DNA of 64,000 nucleotides from Dyella sp. GSA-30 (GCF_027924605.1 NZ_AP027042.1:2643524-2707523); one strand, 5' to 3'. Counted from the first letter of the stretch, positions 1 to 9,495 are shown. The notes: generated by a model from the sequence alone, not told the origin. Numbers and translations are program-made.

Positions 1-343
1 GATCCAGCCGTGGGATCACCCAGCGCGCCAGCAGGCTGCTTGGGCAACCGAGTACAAAGGGCCGTGCATCGTCCTGCCGCAATGCGGCCCAATCCTCGCG
101 CAGTTGCCCGAATACGGCGACAGCACTGTCGCGCAATTGCTGACCCGCCGCGGTCAAGGCGATACCACGCCCTTGGCGCACCAGCAAAGGCCTGCCGAGC
201 GCTTCTTCCAGTGCGTGCAACTGCCGGCTGACCGCGCCATGGGTCACATGCAGTTCCTGCGCGGCCCGGCTTACGCTTTCCAGCCGGGCGGTCGCCTCGA
301 AGGCGCGCAACGCATTCAGCGGGGGCAGGTCGCGATCGGCCAT
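1..343 (-). CDS. trpI: LysR-family regulator, TrpI-like (3' part outside window)
   Basis: Only the N-terminal 114 residues are inside the window; the gene runs off the left edge. The reverse strand begins [20 protein letters not shown], followed by a winged helix-turn-helix ([20 protein letters not shown]) typical of the GcvA/TrpI branch of LysR regulators. It is divergent from trpBA with a 114-bp gap, the arrangement known in Pseudomonas, where TrpI activates trpBA in response to indoleglycerol phosphate. The name therefore rests on position plus N-terminal similarity; the effector domain cannot be seen. The ATG at 341-343 (reverse strand) fits the family's usual N-terminus. Confidence 0.8.
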   Translation of the reverse strand, partial: MADRDLPPLNALRAFEATARLESVSRAAQELHVTHGAVSRQLHALEEALGRPLLVRQGRGIALTAAGQQLRDSAVAVFGQLREDWAALRQDDARPFVLGCPSSLLARWVIPRLD

Positions 344-457
344 TGGTGAGTTTTTCTGACAGATTGCAGAGATCTTATCGCTTTTCATCGAGCTGGGATA
401 AGCATCTAATATGCAGATCGATGTAGTTAACGACAGTTTTTTGCACAGGAAAGGCCG
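344..457. promoter_or_regulatory. trpI/trpB divergent control region
   Basis: A 114-bp AT-richer gap between two divergent genes. A purine-rich AGGAAA ends about 6 bases before the trpB ATG and is the likely ribosome-binding site. The TrpI operator should lie here, but I cannot place it confidently. Confidence 0.4.
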
Positions 458-1669
458 ATGCCCAAGATCGAAGATTTCCATCACTGGCCCGACGAACACG
501 GCCGTTTCGGCGATTTTGGCGGGCAGTACGTCGCCGAGACGCTGATGGCGCCGCTGGCCGAGTTGACCGAGGCCTATCTGCGCTTGCGCGACGACCCGGA
601 ATTCATTGCCGAGCTCGACCGCGACCTAAAGCACTACGTTGGCCGACCCAGCCCGATCTATCACGCCGAGCGTTTGTCCAGTCACGTCGGCGGCGCGCGC
701 ATCCTGCTCAAGCGCGAAGACCTCAATCACACCGGCGCGCACAAGATCAACAACACCGTCGGCCAGGCCCTGGTCGCCAAGCGCATGGGCAAGCCGCGCA
801 TCATCGCCGAGACCGGTGCGGGGCAGCATGGCGTGGCCAGCGCGACGGTGGCGGCGCGGCTCGGTTTGAAGTGCGTGGTCTACATGGGCGCCGTGGATAT
901 CGAACGGCAGAAGATCAATGTCTATCGCATGAAGCTGCTGGGTGCCGAAGTGGTGCCAGTGACGTCCGGTTCGAAAACGCTCAAGGATGCGCTCAACGAA
1001 GCCATGCGCGACTGGGTGACGAATGTTGCCGATACCTTCTACATCATCGGCACGGTGGCGGGGCCGCATCCGTATCCGCTGATGGTGCGTGATTTCAACG
1101 CCATCGTCGGACGTGAAGCGCGTGCGCAGATGCTCGAACAATACGGCCGCTTGCCTGATGTACTCACTGCCTGCGTCGGCGGCGGCTCGAATGCGATCGG
1201 TCTGTTCCACGCGTTCTTGAACGACAAGGACGTGCGTATCGTCGGTGCCGAAGCGGCGGGCGAGGGCATTGCCAGCGGTCACCACGCCGCATCGCTGGCC
1301 GCGGGCCGTCCCGGTGTGCTGCACGGCAATCGCACCTATGTGCTGTGCGACGACGACGGTCAGATCATCGAGACGCATTCGGTGTCCGCCGGCCTGGATT
1401 ATCCGGGCGTCGGGCCCGAGCATGCCTTTCTGAAAGATGCCGGCCGTGCGGAGTATGTCGGCGTCACCGACGACGAAGCACTGGAAGCATTCCATCTGCT
1501 GGCGCGCACCGAAGGCATTCTGGCTGCGCTCGAATCCAGTCATGCCGTAGCGCAGGCGATCAAGCTGGCGCGCGGCATGAGCAAGGACCAGATCGTGCTG
1601 TGCAATTTGTCCGGCCGTGGCGACAAGGACGTGCACACGATTGCTGCGCGTGAAGGAGTTGAGGTATGA
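458..1669 (+). CDS. trpB: Tryptophan synthase beta chain
   Basis: Condenses indole with L-serine to give L-tryptophan, as the beta subunit of the alpha2-beta2 cytoplasmic complex. The 403-residue length is normal. The pyridoxal-phosphate lysine is K96 in HKINNTVGQ, and the glycine-rich phosphate-binding loop GGGSNAIG lies near residue 240. The C-terminus NLSGRGDKD is also typical. It is the first gene of trpB-trpA-accD, and its stop overlaps the trpA start (ATGA). Regulation by the divergent TrpI-like protein is likely from context. Confidence 0.97.
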   Translation: MPKIEDFHHWPDEHGRFGDFGGQYVAETLMAPLAELTEAYLRLRDDPEFIAELDRDLKHYVGRPSPIYHAERLSSHVGGARILLKREDLNHTGAHKINNTVGQALVAKRMGKPRIIAETGAGQHGVASATVAARLGLKCVVYMGAVDIERQKINVYRMKLLGAEVVPVTSGSKTLKDALNEAMRDWVTNVADTFYIIGTVAGPHPYPLMVRDFNAIVGREARAQMLEQYGRLPDVLTACVGGGSNAIGLFHAFLNDKDVRIVGAEAAGEGIASGHHAASLAAGRPGVLHGNRTYVLCDDDGQIIETHSVSAGLDYPGVGPEHAFLKDAGRAEYVGVTDDEALEAFHLLARTEGILAALESSHAVAQAIKLARGMSKDQIVLCNLSGRGDKDVHTIAAREGVEV

Positions 1670-2466
1670 GCCGTATCGATCGCCGCTTTGCCGCGCTCAA
1701 GCAAGCCGGCCGCACCGGGCTGATTCCCTTCGTCACGGCGGGCGATCCGTCGCCCGAACACGCCGTCGTGCTGATGCATGCGCTGGTCGAAGCCGGTGCC
1801 GACGTGATCGAGCTGGGCGTGCCGTTTTCCGACCCGATGGCCGATGGCCCGGTGATCCAGCACGCCAGCGAGCGTGCCATCGCCAAGGGCGTGGGTCTGG
1901 CGCAGGTGCTCGGCTGGGTCAGCGAGTTCCGCCAGCGCGATGCCGATACGCCGATCGTGTTGATGGGGTATCTGAACCCGGTCGAGATTCACGGCTACGG
2001 GCGTTTTGCCGCCGAAGCCAAGGCCGCCGGGGTCGACGGCGTACTGCTGGTGGATTGCCCGCTGGAAGAGTCCGCTGTGCTCCAGCCCTTGCGCGACGCC
2101 GGCTTGCAGCAGATCCTGCTGGCCGCGCCGACCACCGCACCCGCGCGTATGGCGCAGCTATGCGGGGCCGCGGAGGGTTTCCTGTATTATGTCTCGTTTG
2201 CCGGCATCACCGGCGCGGGCCATTTGAGCACCCGCGATATCGCTGCCCGCGTGGCCGATATCCGGAGCCGCGCCAAGACGCCGGTGGCGGTAGGCTTTGG
2301 TGTGCGCGATGCGCAAAGCGCCAAGGAGATCGCTAGCTTTGCCGATGCGGTGGTGATCGGCAGTGCGTTGGTCGACCGGCTCTCAGGGGCGGCGACGGCT
2401 CACGAGGTCGCCACGCGAGCGCGGGAGTTCCTGCACCCGATCCGCACGGCGCTGGATGCACACTGA
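1666..2466 (+). CDS. trpA: Tryptophan synthase alpha chain
   Basis: Cleaves indole-3-glycerol phosphate to indole and glyceraldehyde 3-phosphate, then channels indole to TrpB. The 266 residues form a TIM barrel with the family signature [17 protein letters not shown], which holds the catalytic Glu, and with DCPLEES and FGVRDAQ. The start overlaps the trpB stop by 4 bases, implying translational coupling. Forty-five bases separate it from accD; that spacer contains a short TTCCGGG/CCCGGAA hairpin at 2473-2495. Confidence 0.97.
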   Translation: MSRIDRRFAALKQAGRTGLIPFVTAGDPSPEHAVVLMHALVEAGADVIELGVPFSDPMADGPVIQHASERAIAKGVGLAQVLGWVSEFRQRDADTPIVLMGYLNPVEIHGYGRFAAEAKAAGVDGVLLVDCPLEESAVLQPLRDAGLQQILLAAPTTAPARMAQLCGAAEGFLYYVSFAGITGAGHLSTRDIAARVADIRSRAKTPVAVGFGVRDAQSAKEIASFADAVVIGSALVDRLSGAATAHEVATRAREFLHPIRTALDAH

Positions 2467-2511
2467 AACGACTTCCGGGTCGTTTCGGCCCGGAACGTTT
2501 GAGGTGTTGCG

Positions 2512-3381
2512 ATGAACTGGCTGCAAAAAATCATGACTCCGCGCGAGCGCGCGCAGAACTCCGCCGCTGGTAAGGGCAAGGTGCCCGAAGGTGTGTGGGA
2601 GAAATGTGGCGGTTGTGGTGCGGTGCTGTATCGGCCGGAGCTGGAACGTAACCTGATGGTCTGCCCCAAGTGCGGGCATCACCATGCCATAGAGGCGCGT
2701 GCGCGTCTTAATGCCTTCCTCGACGAAGGCAGTGCGCAGGAGTTGTGGGCCAGCATGGAGCCCACCGATCCGCTGAAATTCCGCGACTCGAAAAAATACC
2801 GCGACCGCATCGTCGCCGCGCAGAAGTCCACCGGCGAGAAAGACGCGCTGCTGGCGATGAGCGGCAAGCTCAAGGGACGTCCGCTGATGGCGGTGGCGTT
2901 TGAGTTCAACTACATGGGCGGTTCGATGGGCTCGGTCGTGGGCGAGAAATTCACTCGTGCCGCCGAACGTGCGCTTGCCGATCGCAGTGCCCTGGTGTGC
3001 TTCTCCGCCACCGGCGGTGCACGCATGCAGGAAGCGCTGTTCTCGCTGATGCAGATGGCCAAGACCTCTGCCGCGCTCGCGCGCATGCGCGATGCCGGCG
3101 TGCCCTATATCAGCGTGTTGACGCATCCGACCACCGGTGGCGTTTCGGCCAGCCTGGGCATGTTGGGCGATCTCAACGTGGCCGAACCGAAGGCGCTGAT
3201 CGGCTTTGCCGGCCCGCGTGTGATCGAGCAGACCGTGCGCGAAACGCTGCCCGAAGGCTTCCAGCGTTCGGAGTTCCTGGTCGAGCACGGTGCCATCGAC
3301 ATGATCGTTGATCGTCGCGAAATGCGTGACAAGCTGGCCGATGTGCTGGGCTTGTTGATGAAGGCGCCGCGCGCTGCCTGA
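2512..3381 (+). CDS. accD: Acetyl-CoA carboxylase carboxyltransferase beta subunit
   Basis: Transfers carboxyl from carboxybiotin to acetyl-CoA, making malonyl-CoA for fatty acid synthesis, together with AccA. The 289 residues begin with a four-cysteine zinc ribbon (CGGCG near residue 34 and CPKCGHH near residue 53), followed by the crotonase-like carboxyltransferase domain with [12 protein letters not shown] and GGARMQE. It lies directly after trpA, as in many proteobacteria. The usual next gene, folC, is absent. A strong terminator and the DnaA-box repeat locus follow instead. Confidence 0.97.
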   Translation: MNWLQKIMTPRERAQNSAAGKGKVPEGVWEKCGGCGAVLYRPELERNLMVCPKCGHHHAIEARARLNAFLDEGSAQELWASMEPTDPLKFRDSKKYRDRIVAAQKSTGEKDALLAMSGKLKGRPLMAVAFEFNYMGGSMGSVVGEKFTRAAERALADRSALVCFSATGGARMQEALFSLMQMAKTSAALARMRDAGVPYISVLTHPTTGGVSASLGMLGDLNVAEPKALIGFAGPRVIEQTVRETLPEGFQRSEFLVEHGAIDMIVDRREMRDKLADVLGLLMKAPRAA

Positions 3382-3407
3382 TCGACCACATCATCGTGGT
3401 GGTATCG

Positions 3408-3443
3408 ACGCCTTCGCCGTTCGCGGCGAGGGCGTTTTCATTT
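3408..3443 (+). terminator. Terminator after accD
   Basis: A 12-bp stem (3408-3419 with 3424-3435, one T-G pair) closes a TTCG tetraloop and is followed by TTTT. It ends the trpBA-accD unit just before the repeat locus. Confidence 0.75.
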
Positions 3444-3449
3444 GCGCAG

Positions 3450-3878
3450 TTGTCCACAGCCGCTGCGGATGTCGTGGGCGTAAGCCTGTGGACAAACGCA
3501 GTTCATGGCTTTGCCAACAACGACTTGCTACACGCTGATCACTGCGTGAACACCACAGGTCATTTGTAGGAGCGACTTCAGTCGCGACCGCGGCCTGTAT
3601 GCCGCGATTGAAGAGAGCTCCATAAACCCCTCCCAATCGTCATTCCGGCCTTCGCCGGGATGACGGGTAGGTGGGTTTTTCGAGACTCCCCGAAGTCGTT
3701 GCAAGTTGTCCACAGCATGTGTGGATGATGCTTGGGTAAGCCTGTGGACAAGCACGATTCATGGCTTTACCAACAACGACTTGCTACACGCTGATCACTG
3801 CGTGAGCACATCACGCTACGCGCAGCAGCGACTTGTCCACAGCGTTTGTGGATGTCACACAGGTAAACCTGTGGAAAA
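3450..3878. repeat. Three 46-bp modules of paired DnaA-box-like sequences
   Basis: Modules at 3450-3495, 3706-3751 and 3833-3878 are each exactly 46 bp. Each begins TTGTCCACAG and ends with the inverted counterpart CTGTGGACAA (CTGTGGAAAA in the third). TTGTCCACA and TTTTCCACA are one- to two-base variants of the DnaA box TTATCCACA. Modules 2 and 3 also carry an inner TGTGGATG. A 52-nt spacer segment (3502-3553 and 3758-3809) is repeated with two mismatches. Modules 2 and 3 are 127 bp apart; modules 1 and 2 are 256 bp apart because REP-like DNA interrupts the spacer. No gene is visible in 3382-3944. Confidence 0.8.
3563..3669. repeat. REP-like sequences inserted in the DnaA-box locus
   Basis: Contains one copy of the TTGTAGGAGCGACTTCAGTCGCGAC repeat (from 3563) and one GTCATTCCGGC/GCCGGGATGAC palindrome (about 3639-3665). 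Both families recur across the window. Together with flanks they account for the extra 129 bp between modules 1 and 2. Confidence 0.65.
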
Positions 3879-3944
3879 GTGGTCTATCTCGTTGACGTCG
3901 CTCGCAACACTGACGCGCTGCGCAAACTTTGCACAGCGCGCGAA

Positions 3945-4496
3945 TTACATCAGCGAGGAGACATACAGCGACAAGCTGCCCAGACCGCTGCCGATCGCGA
4001 TGGCAGCCAGCACGTCGCTCGGATAATGCAGGCCGAGAATCACGCGCGATGCGGCGACCAGCACCGTAAAGCTCAGCAGCAATGGCGCAAGCACGGGGTA
4101 CCAGGCCAGCGCGACGACGGTGAACGCGACGGCTTGCAGCGTGTGGCCGGAGGGAAAGCTGAACTCATCGAGCGGCGGCACGTGGGCAATGACGCCCGGG
4201 CAATTGCGGAAGGGGCGCGGGCGCCGTGTCCAGCGCTTCAGCAAGCGATACAGCATCAACGCGGTCAGCCCGGTCGCGGCCATCTGCAAGGCGGCGAGTC
4301 GGCCATGACGGCCGTCGACCAGGGCGAGCAGCAGCATCAGCGAATACCAGAACACTCCATCGCCCAGGCGGCTGATGATGCCGAAGAACACGCCGACGGC
4401 CCGCCGGGCACCCCAATGATTCGCGGCGACGCAAAGCCGCCGGTCGATGGCGAACCGCGGCAGTGCGTCAGACGGCGGCAGCGGCGTGGTGCTCAT
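3945..4496 (-). CDS. PAP2-family phosphatase (membrane)
   Basis: Probable membrane lipid or undecaprenyl-pyrophosphate-type phosphatase. All three PAP2 signature motifs are present: KRWTRRPRP, FPSGHT and SRVILGLHYPSD. These supply the catalytic histidines and the phosphate-binding Lys/Arg. Several hydrophobic segments flank them. I chose the ATG at 4496 because GAGGAGA lies 7 bases upstream; an in-frame GTG at 4511 is possible. The gene overlaps the end of the upstream glycosyltransferase gene by 29 bp, so the two are probably co-transcribed. The substrate cannot be told from sequence. Confidence 0.88.
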   Translation of the reverse strand: MSTTPLPPSDALPRFAIDRRLCVAANHWGARRAVGVFFGIISRLGDGVFWYSLMLLLALVDGRHGRLAALQMAATGLTALMLYRLLKRWTRRPRPFRNCPGVIAHVPPLDEFSFPSGHTLQAVAFTVVALAWYPVLAPLLLSFTVLVAASRVILGLHYPSDVLAAIAIGSGLGSLSLYVSSLM

Positions 4497-5625
4497 GAGC
4501 GTTCTCCTCACCGAGTCGGCGCAGCAATGTTTCGAATTCGCGGATGACTGCTTCCGGAGAAAGATTGATCACGCTTTCGCGCGCGGTCTTGCCAAGCATG
4601 TGCAACTGTTTCGGCTGAGCGGCCAGCGTGGCCGCCGCTTCAATAAAGGCGGTCTCGTTGCCGCTGGCGATGCAGTGGCCATTGACGCCGGTGAACAGGT
4701 GCTCGCGGGCAGCACCCTCTTCATAGGCCACGACCGGCAGGCCGGCGGAAAGCGCTTCGAGAATCACGTTGCCGAAGGTTTCGCTGAGCGAGGGGAAGAC
4801 GAACATGTCGGCACTGGCGTAATGCCGCGCCAGGGCTTCGCCGCGCAGCATGCCGGCAAAAATAAAGTCGGGATGGTTGCGCTGCAGCGCTTCGCGCGCC
4901 GGACCGTCGCCGACCCACACATAGCGCGCTTGCGGCACGCGCTGCTGGATCGCGCGGAAGCTGCGCACGGCGAGATCCAGATTTTTTTCAGCAGCGATAC
5001 GTCCGACGTACAGCACCACTGGCGTTGTTTCGTCGACCTGCCAACTGGCTCGCAGGGAAGCATCGCGATATTCAGGATTGAACATCTGCGTGTCGACCGC
5101 GCGGCGCAGCAGGCGCGCGGTCGATACGCCCAGCGCGGTCAGTTCGTTGGCGAGCGCATCGGTCGGCACGAGGGTGGCCGATGCGCGATTGTGGAAGTTG
5201 CGCAGGTAGTTGCGCACCATCGGCGTCAGGAAGCCGACGCCGTAGTGATCGGCATAGGTGTCGAAGCGGGTATGAAAGCCGGTGGCGACAGGGATGCCCA
5301 TGCTCTTGGCGGCGCGTACGGCCGACCAGCCAAGCGGGCCTTCGGTGGCCACATAGATCGCGTCCGGACGCTGTCGACTCCAGCGCTGGCGAAGATGTCG
5401 GCCGGCTGGTAGCCCAAAACGCAGGCCCGGGTAGCGTGGCAGGGCCGCGCCGCGGACTTCCAGCGTATCGATGCCGGGCTCGTCGTCGAAAGACGTCGAC
5501 TGGCGGGGACGAATCAGGTCGACGCTGTGTCCGTGCGCGGCAAGGCCGGCAGCGAGACTATGCACGGTCAGTGCAACGCCGTTGATTTCGGGTGGATAAG
5601 TCTCGCTGACAATGCCGATGCGCAT
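4468..5625 (-). CDS. Glycosyltransferase family 4-like (MgtA/sulfoquinovosyltransferase type)
   Basis: About 385 residues with a GT-B fold. The N-terminal MRIGIVSETYPPEINGVA is characteristic of GDP-mannose-dependent mannosyltransferases and related glycolipid synthases. The C-terminal half holds VGRIAAEKNLDLA and the nucleotide-sugar signature SLSETFGNVILEALSAGLPV. The coding frame opens 19 codons earlier, but the family start is the ATG at 5623-5625. It overlaps the PAP2 gene, which suggests joint action on a lipid-linked or glycolipid product. The sugar donor and acceptor are inference. Confidence 0.85.
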   Translation of the reverse strand: MRIGIVSETYPPEINGVALTVHSLAAGLAAHGHSVDLIRPRQSTSFDDEPGIDTLEVRGAALPRYPGLRFGLPAGRHLRQRWSRQRPDAIYVATEGPLGWSAVRAAKSMGIPVATGFHTRFDTYADHYGVGFLTPMVRNYLRNFHNRASATLVPTDALANELTALGVSTARLLRRAVDTQMFNPEYRDASLRASWQVDETTPVVLYVGRIAAEKNLDLAVRSFRAIQQRVPQARYVWVGDGPAREALQRNHPDFIFAGMLRGEALARHYASADMFVFPSLSETFGNVILEALSAGLPVVAYEEGAAREHLFTGVNGHCIASGNETAFIEAAATLAAQPKQLHMLGKTARESVINLSPEAVIREFETLLRRLGEENAHEHHAAAAV

Positions 5626-5810
5626 TAGGAAGTTTCGGTCGCTGGCCCGGCGTAGATTCGTCGCAGGGCATTGCGCAGGCATGGCGTCCCGGTTACATAG
5701 TGGTGACGGCTGTCACGGCAGTTACAAATAAGCGGGCGTACGGGCCGGCTTTGCCATGGCAGGGTTATTACACTCCATAGCCTCTCCCCCACATCACCTG
5801 GAGTCTCTCG

Positions 5811-6245
5811 ATGAAACGCATCCTGTTTGCCCTGGCGCTGACCTCGCTTACTGCGGCGGCCTTTGCCGCCGATGCTCCTGGCCTTCCGGTGACCAAAGCG
5901 CCGGCCGGTGCAGAGGTCTATATTGTCTCGCCCAAGGACGGTGCCACCGTCGGCCAGTCGGTGACCGTCGTCTTTGGCCTCAAGGGCATGGGCGTGGCAC
6001 CCGCGGGCGTCAAGAAGGAAGGGACCGGCCATCACCACCTGCTGGTCGACGTGAAGGAACTGCCGACCGCCGGCCAGCCGATTCCCAAAGACGACACGCA
6101 CCTGCACTTCGGCAACGGCCAGACCGAAACCACGATCAAGCTGGCGCCCGGCACGCATACGCTGCAGCTGGAGCTGGCCGACGAGAACCATATCCCGTTC
6201 GACCCGGCGATCGTTTCGAAGAAGATCACGGTGCATGTGAAGTAA
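5811..6245 (+). CDS. DUF4399 exported protein
   Basis: 144 residues with a clear signal peptide (MKRILFALALTSLTAAAFAA, cleaved near residue 20). The mature part carries a conserved DUF4399 core: SPKDGATVG, GTGHHHLLVD and HLHFGNGQTET, then LADENHIPFDPAI near the end. The histidine-rich pattern hints at metal binding, but no function is established. CTGGAG precedes the ATG. It stands alone, followed by a G/C-rich palindromic repeat pair. Confidence 0.85.
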   Translation: MKRILFALALTSLTAAAFAADAPGLPVTKAPAGAEVYIVSPKDGATVGQSVTVVFGLKGMGVAPAGVKKEGTGHHHLLVDVKELPTAGQPIPKDDTHLHFGNGQTETTIKLAPGTHTLQLELADENHIPFDPAIVSKKITVHVK

Positions 6246-6285
6246 CGTTGCGGTCTTCTGTGGGAGAGGTCTTGGCGAGCACCCG

Positions 6286-6424
6286 GCCCCCTCACCCCAA
6301 CCCTCTCCCCCGGCAAAGCCAGGGGAGAGGGGGCAGGTTTCGCAAGTGAAGAAACACTGAGGCATCCTCAATCAGCTCCCTCTCCCCTGGCTTTGCCGGG
6401 GGAGAGGGTTGGGGTAAGGGGGCT
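6286..6424. repeat. Inverted pair of CCCTCTCCCC palindromic elements
   Basis: Two arms (about 6286-6331 and 6375-6424) are reverse complements built on ACCCCAACCCTCTCCCC and GGGGAGAGGG. Each arm is itself palindromic. The same element recurs at 28451-28512 and 42086-42221, always between genes. Confidence 0.8.
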
Positions 6425-6455
6425 TTTAGGCCCTCAACCTCCCACGCTCCAAGCA

Positions 6456-7964
6456 TCACGCCAGCAGCAGCGACAAGTACTGCTCTACCGGCAAAGCCGA
6501 TCGATCCTGAGTAGCCAGCCCGATATAGCCATCAGGGCGCACGACAAACAGCGCGCTTCCATCCACACCATAAGCGGCGGTTGCATAGCCTGCGGTATCC
6601 GCAAGCCCATCGCCGATGGCCACGATGTTCAATGCATCGCCATGGCGCACACGCAACGCTTCGAGCATCGCATCCCATCCCTCACCAAAAGCCAGCACGG
6701 TAATGTGAGGGCCACGGAAAAGATCAAACAGACGATGCTCTCCCTGCGCATCGCGCAAGCCGGGCGCATCCGGCGCACGGTCGCCGGCGCGCAGCGAGCC
6801 AGGTTCCATGCGCAGCTCGCGGCTTAGCGCCCCATGGCGGTAATGGATCCCTAGCTGCAAGGTTTCTTCATCGCGCCTGCCGGCAATGCGCTGATCGTTG
6901 AAGGTCTGCAGATGCAGTTTGCTCGACAGCCCCAGCAGCCATTGGGCCACCGGCAGTCGCTCTTCTTCGTAGCTATCGAGCAGTGCCTGATCGGCGCCAC
7001 GAAGCACCGCAGCCAGCTTCCAGCCCAGGTTGTACGCATCCTGGATACCGGTATTCATCCCCTGGCCGCCCGCGGGGGAATGTACATGCGCCGCGTCGCC
7101 GGCCAGGAACAGCCGGCCGACACGGTAGTGATCGACCATGCGCACGTTGGCGCGCCATAGCGACATCCAGGTGGGGTCGGACAGCACGATATCCGTACGG
7201 CCGCTGCGCTCCTGAACGATGCGCTGGAATGCCTGGAGCGACGGTTCCTCGTCAAAAGCCGGTCCAATGCTTGCCTGACATTGAAACTGCTGTGTGCCGG
7301 GGAGGGGACACAGTGCGACAAACCCGTCGTTGCCACGCCAGGTATGCCAGTGATCGCGGTCCAGACCGGTGGCGCTGACGTCGCCAACCAGCATGCGATG
7401 TGTCTCGATGGTCTCGCCATCGAAGGCAATGCCGGCCAGCTTGCGCGTTGTACTGCGCCCACCATCGCAACCGACCACATAAGCGCTGCGCACCTGCTCG
7501 GTGCGGCCATCGGCATGCGTGAGTGTAGCTGTCACACCATCGAGGTCCTGCTCGACCGCCGTGAGGGATACGCCGTATTCCACCTGCCCACCGAGTGCCA
7601 GCATGCGTTCGCGGATCGCCTTCTCCACGCGCCACTGGGGAATCAGCATCGACGATGCATAGGGGACATCGGGCCGCGGATGGCGGCCGGCATGCAGATC
7701 CGTGTCCTCGTGGCCGCCGTCGGCGCGATAGAAGCGAATCGGCAGGTGGAAGCGGCCATCGCGCAAAAGCTCTTCGGCAACGCCCAGGTCCTCAAGCACT
7801 TCAAGGCTGCGCGGCTGGGTGCCCTTGCCGCGCGAGCCGCGGAACGGCTCCGGGGCGGCATCGATCAGGCGGAACGAAATGTGGCGGCGGGCCAGGTCGC
7901 AGGCCAGGGTGAGGCCGGTGGGGCCTGCGCCAACAATCAGTACTTCCGGCGTAAAGGGATGCAT
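6456..7964 (-). CDS. FAD-dependent aromatic hydroxylase/monooxygenase
   Basis: About 502 residues of the PheA/TfdB (PHBH-like) flavoprotein monooxygenase family, which hydroxylate aromatic compounds with NAD(P)H and O2. Visible motifs are the N-terminal GAGPTGLTLA dinucleotide fold, the VGCDGGRSTTRK (DG) motif, and LFLAGDAAHVHSPAGGQGMN (GD motif). The C-terminal 150 residues are the thioredoxin-like domain usual in this group. The ATG at 7962-7964 has GGAG 8 bases upstream; the in-frame TTG at 7976 is less likely. It is divergent from a TetR regulator across three operators and is probably derepressed by its substrate, which is unknown. Confidence 0.9.
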   Translation of the reverse strand: MHPFTPEVLIVGAGPTGLTLACDLARRHISFRLIDAAPEPFRGSRGKGTQPRSLEVLEDLGVAEELLRDGRFHLPIRFYRADGGHEDTDLHAGRHPRPDVPYASSMLIPQWRVEKAIRERMLALGGQVEYGVSLTAVEQDLDGVTATLTHADGRTEQVRSAYVVGCDGGRSTTRKLAGIAFDGETIETHRMLVGDVSATGLDRDHWHTWRGNDGFVALCPLPGTQQFQCQASIGPAFDEEPSLQAFQRIVQERSGRTDIVLSDPTWMSLWRANVRMVDHYRVGRLFLAGDAAHVHSPAGGQGMNTGIQDAYNLGWKLAAVLRGADQALLDSYEEERLPVAQWLLGLSSKLHLQTFNDQRIAGRRDEETLQLGIHYRHGALSRELRMEPGSLRAGDRAPDAPGLRDAQGEHRLFDLFRGPHITVLAFGEGWDAMLEALRVRHGDALNIVAIGDGLADTAGYATAAYGVDGSALFVVRPDGYIGLATQDRSALPVEQYLSLLLA

Positions 7965-7977
7965 CGTCGACTCCAAT

Positions 7978-8033
7978 CTAACATTGTTAGTCTGTACAAT
8001 CTAACACGGTTAGACATTGACTAACAACGTTAG
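7978..8033. promoter_or_regulatory. Three CTAAC-N3-GTTAG operators
   Basis: Perfect 13-bp palindromes lie at 7978-7990 (CTAACATTGTTAG), 8001-8013 (CTAACACGGTTAG) and 8021-8033 (CTAACAACGTTAG). Starts are 23 and 20 bp apart. They fill the gap between the monooxygenase and tetR starts, so one repressor could control both promoters. Confidence 0.88.
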
Positions 8034-8040
8034 AGGCGCC

Positions 8041-8697
8041 ATGAAAGTCGCACGCGAACCGGTAGTTCAGGCCGGATTGAAGCTCCTGAACGAGGTAGGC
8101 CTGGAAGGACTGACCCTGCGTGGCATTGCCGCCGAACTGGGCGTCAAGGCGCCCAGCCTCTATTGGCGCTTCAAGAGCAAGCAGGATTTGATCGACGAGA
8201 TGGCGACCGAGGTGCTCGCAGGGTTGGTTCCCGGTCTGGTGAATGACGGTCCGCCGAAGGGCTGGCGCGCCGGTTGCCTGAATTTCAGTCTGGCCTTGCG
8301 TGCGGCCTTGCTGCGCTATCGCGATGGCGCCCGCATGGTCGGCGGCTCGCACATGCGCGATGGCAGCCTGTATCAGCCGATGGAGCGAATCCTTGAAGCT
8401 TTCCAGGGAGAAGGCATTGCGCCGTCGGACGCGACCGCCTGCCTGGGCACCGTCTACAGCTATGTGATCGGTTTTACGCTGGAGCAGCAGGCGGTGCTGT
8501 CGCCCACCGGCGAACGCGATCCGCGTTATGCGCTGGAAGCGCGCGAGCAACGAGTGGATGCGGAGCGATTTCCGCTCACCCGCAGCATCGGTGCGGATCT
8601 GTTCGATGGCTACGACGAGCGGTTCGAGCGTGGCGTACGCATGATCGTGGATGGGTTTGCCGCGTCGCTTGCGCGCCCGGATCAGCGGCCGAAGTAG
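8041..8697 (+). CDS. TetR-family repressor (TetR_C type)
   Basis: 218 residues. The N-terminal HTH (LTLRGIAAELGVKAPSLYWRF) followed by a long C-terminal ligand-binding domain resembles the classical tetracycline repressor subgroup. I chose the ATG at 8041 (GAGG upstream) over an in-frame TTG at 8017, because the latter would place an operator inside the gene. It probably represses itself and the divergent monooxygenase. Its 3' end overlaps the convergent downstream gene by 16 bp. Confidence 0.9.
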   Translation: MKVAREPVVQAGLKLLNEVGLEGLTLRGIAAELGVKAPSLYWRFKSKQDLIDEMATEVLAGLVPGLVNDGPPKGWRAGCLNFSLALRAALLRYRDGARMVGGSHMRDGSLYQPMERILEAFQGEGIAPSDATACLGTVYSYVIGFTLEQQAVLSPTGERDPRYALEAREQRVDAERFPLTRSIGADLFDGYDERFERGVRMIVDGFAASLARPDQRPK

Positions 8698-9467
8698 ATC
8701 GCCACGCCCAATCCGCCTTCCCAATCGTTGGCATGTCCGGCGATGCGCCGGCGCCATGAAACGTCGAACTGCAGGCGCGGATTCGGTAACCAGGTAAAGC
8801 CGTTGCCGATCTGCATGCCGTTCTGCCCGTCGCCATGCAGTCCCGCGATCTCGCCATACACGCCCCAGGCCTTGGTGATCGCATAGTTGTAGTCGGCGGC
8901 GGCAATGAAGTTGCTTTGCCCGCCCATCTGCTGCGCCTGAGCGAAATAACTCCACTGTTGCTTGTCGTCCACCTGTTGCTGCACGGCAAGCCCCAGCGTG
9001 TACTGACGGCGATCATTGCGGATGTCGCGGGCACCATCGGTGAATTCGACCGTGCCCAACAGAGCCCAACTCCAGTTCGGATCGGAGGAGGGCAGGCCGA
9101 GCTTCAACCCCAGCGAGCTGTCGCCATGGCCGTAGCTCACCTGTGAGCTCCCCTGGCCGCTCTGACTCAGCCGGTTGAATGGCGAACTGCCCAGCTGCAG
9201 CTCCAGGTTGGCGCCCAGGCCGATGCGCAGCAGGCTGTCGGTGGTGTACTGGCTACTGCGCACGCCGTCATCGTGGCTCAGCGTCCAGGTCGGCAGGCCC
9301 TGTTCATAGGCAAAACCGCCGCGTCCCAGGGCGCTTGGCGCAAAGCCATAGCCGGGCCGGTCGTAGCTGGGCTCGTCATCGGCCCAGGCCGGCGTGGCCA
9401 GACATAGCGTCGCCATGATTATCAGCTGGCTACGGAGAACGCGGCCATATCCGTTAAAATCCACCAT
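8682..9467 (-). CDS. Outer-membrane transporter-like protein (MetA phenol-degradation family)
   Basis: 261 residues with a signal peptide ending near PAWA-DDEP. The rest consists of alternating amphipathic strands (for example [13 protein letters not shown] and [12 protein letters not shown]) ending in the aromatic GVAIYFGR, as expected of an outer-membrane beta barrel. It resembles the PF13557-type transporter proteins found near aromatic-degradation genes. That fits the neighbouring aromatic monooxygenase but does not prove a link. AAGGTGA precedes the ATG. It is divergent from gltX with only 28 bp between starts. Confidence 0.65.
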   Translation of the reverse strand: MVDFNGYGRVLRSQLIIMATLCLATPAWADDEPSYDRPGYGFAPSALGRGGFAYEQGLPTWTLSHDDGVRSSQYTTDSLLRIGLGANLELQLGSSPFNRLSQSGQGSSQVSYGHGDSSLGLKLGLPSSDPNWSWALLGTVEFTDGARDIRNDRRQYTLGLAVQQQVDDKQQWSYFAQAQQMGGQSNFIAAADYNYAITKAWGVYGEIAGLHGDGQNGMQIGNGFTWLPNPRLQFDVSWRRRIAGHANDWEGGLGVAIYFGR

Positions 9468-9495
9468 TCACCTTGCGCTCCCCATAGACATCCTG

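Noticed and set aside
3450-3878. Chromosomal oriC
   Set aside because: No dnaA, dnaN, gyrB or rpmH nearby and no clear AT-rich unwinding region; the boxes are spaced as paired modules instead.
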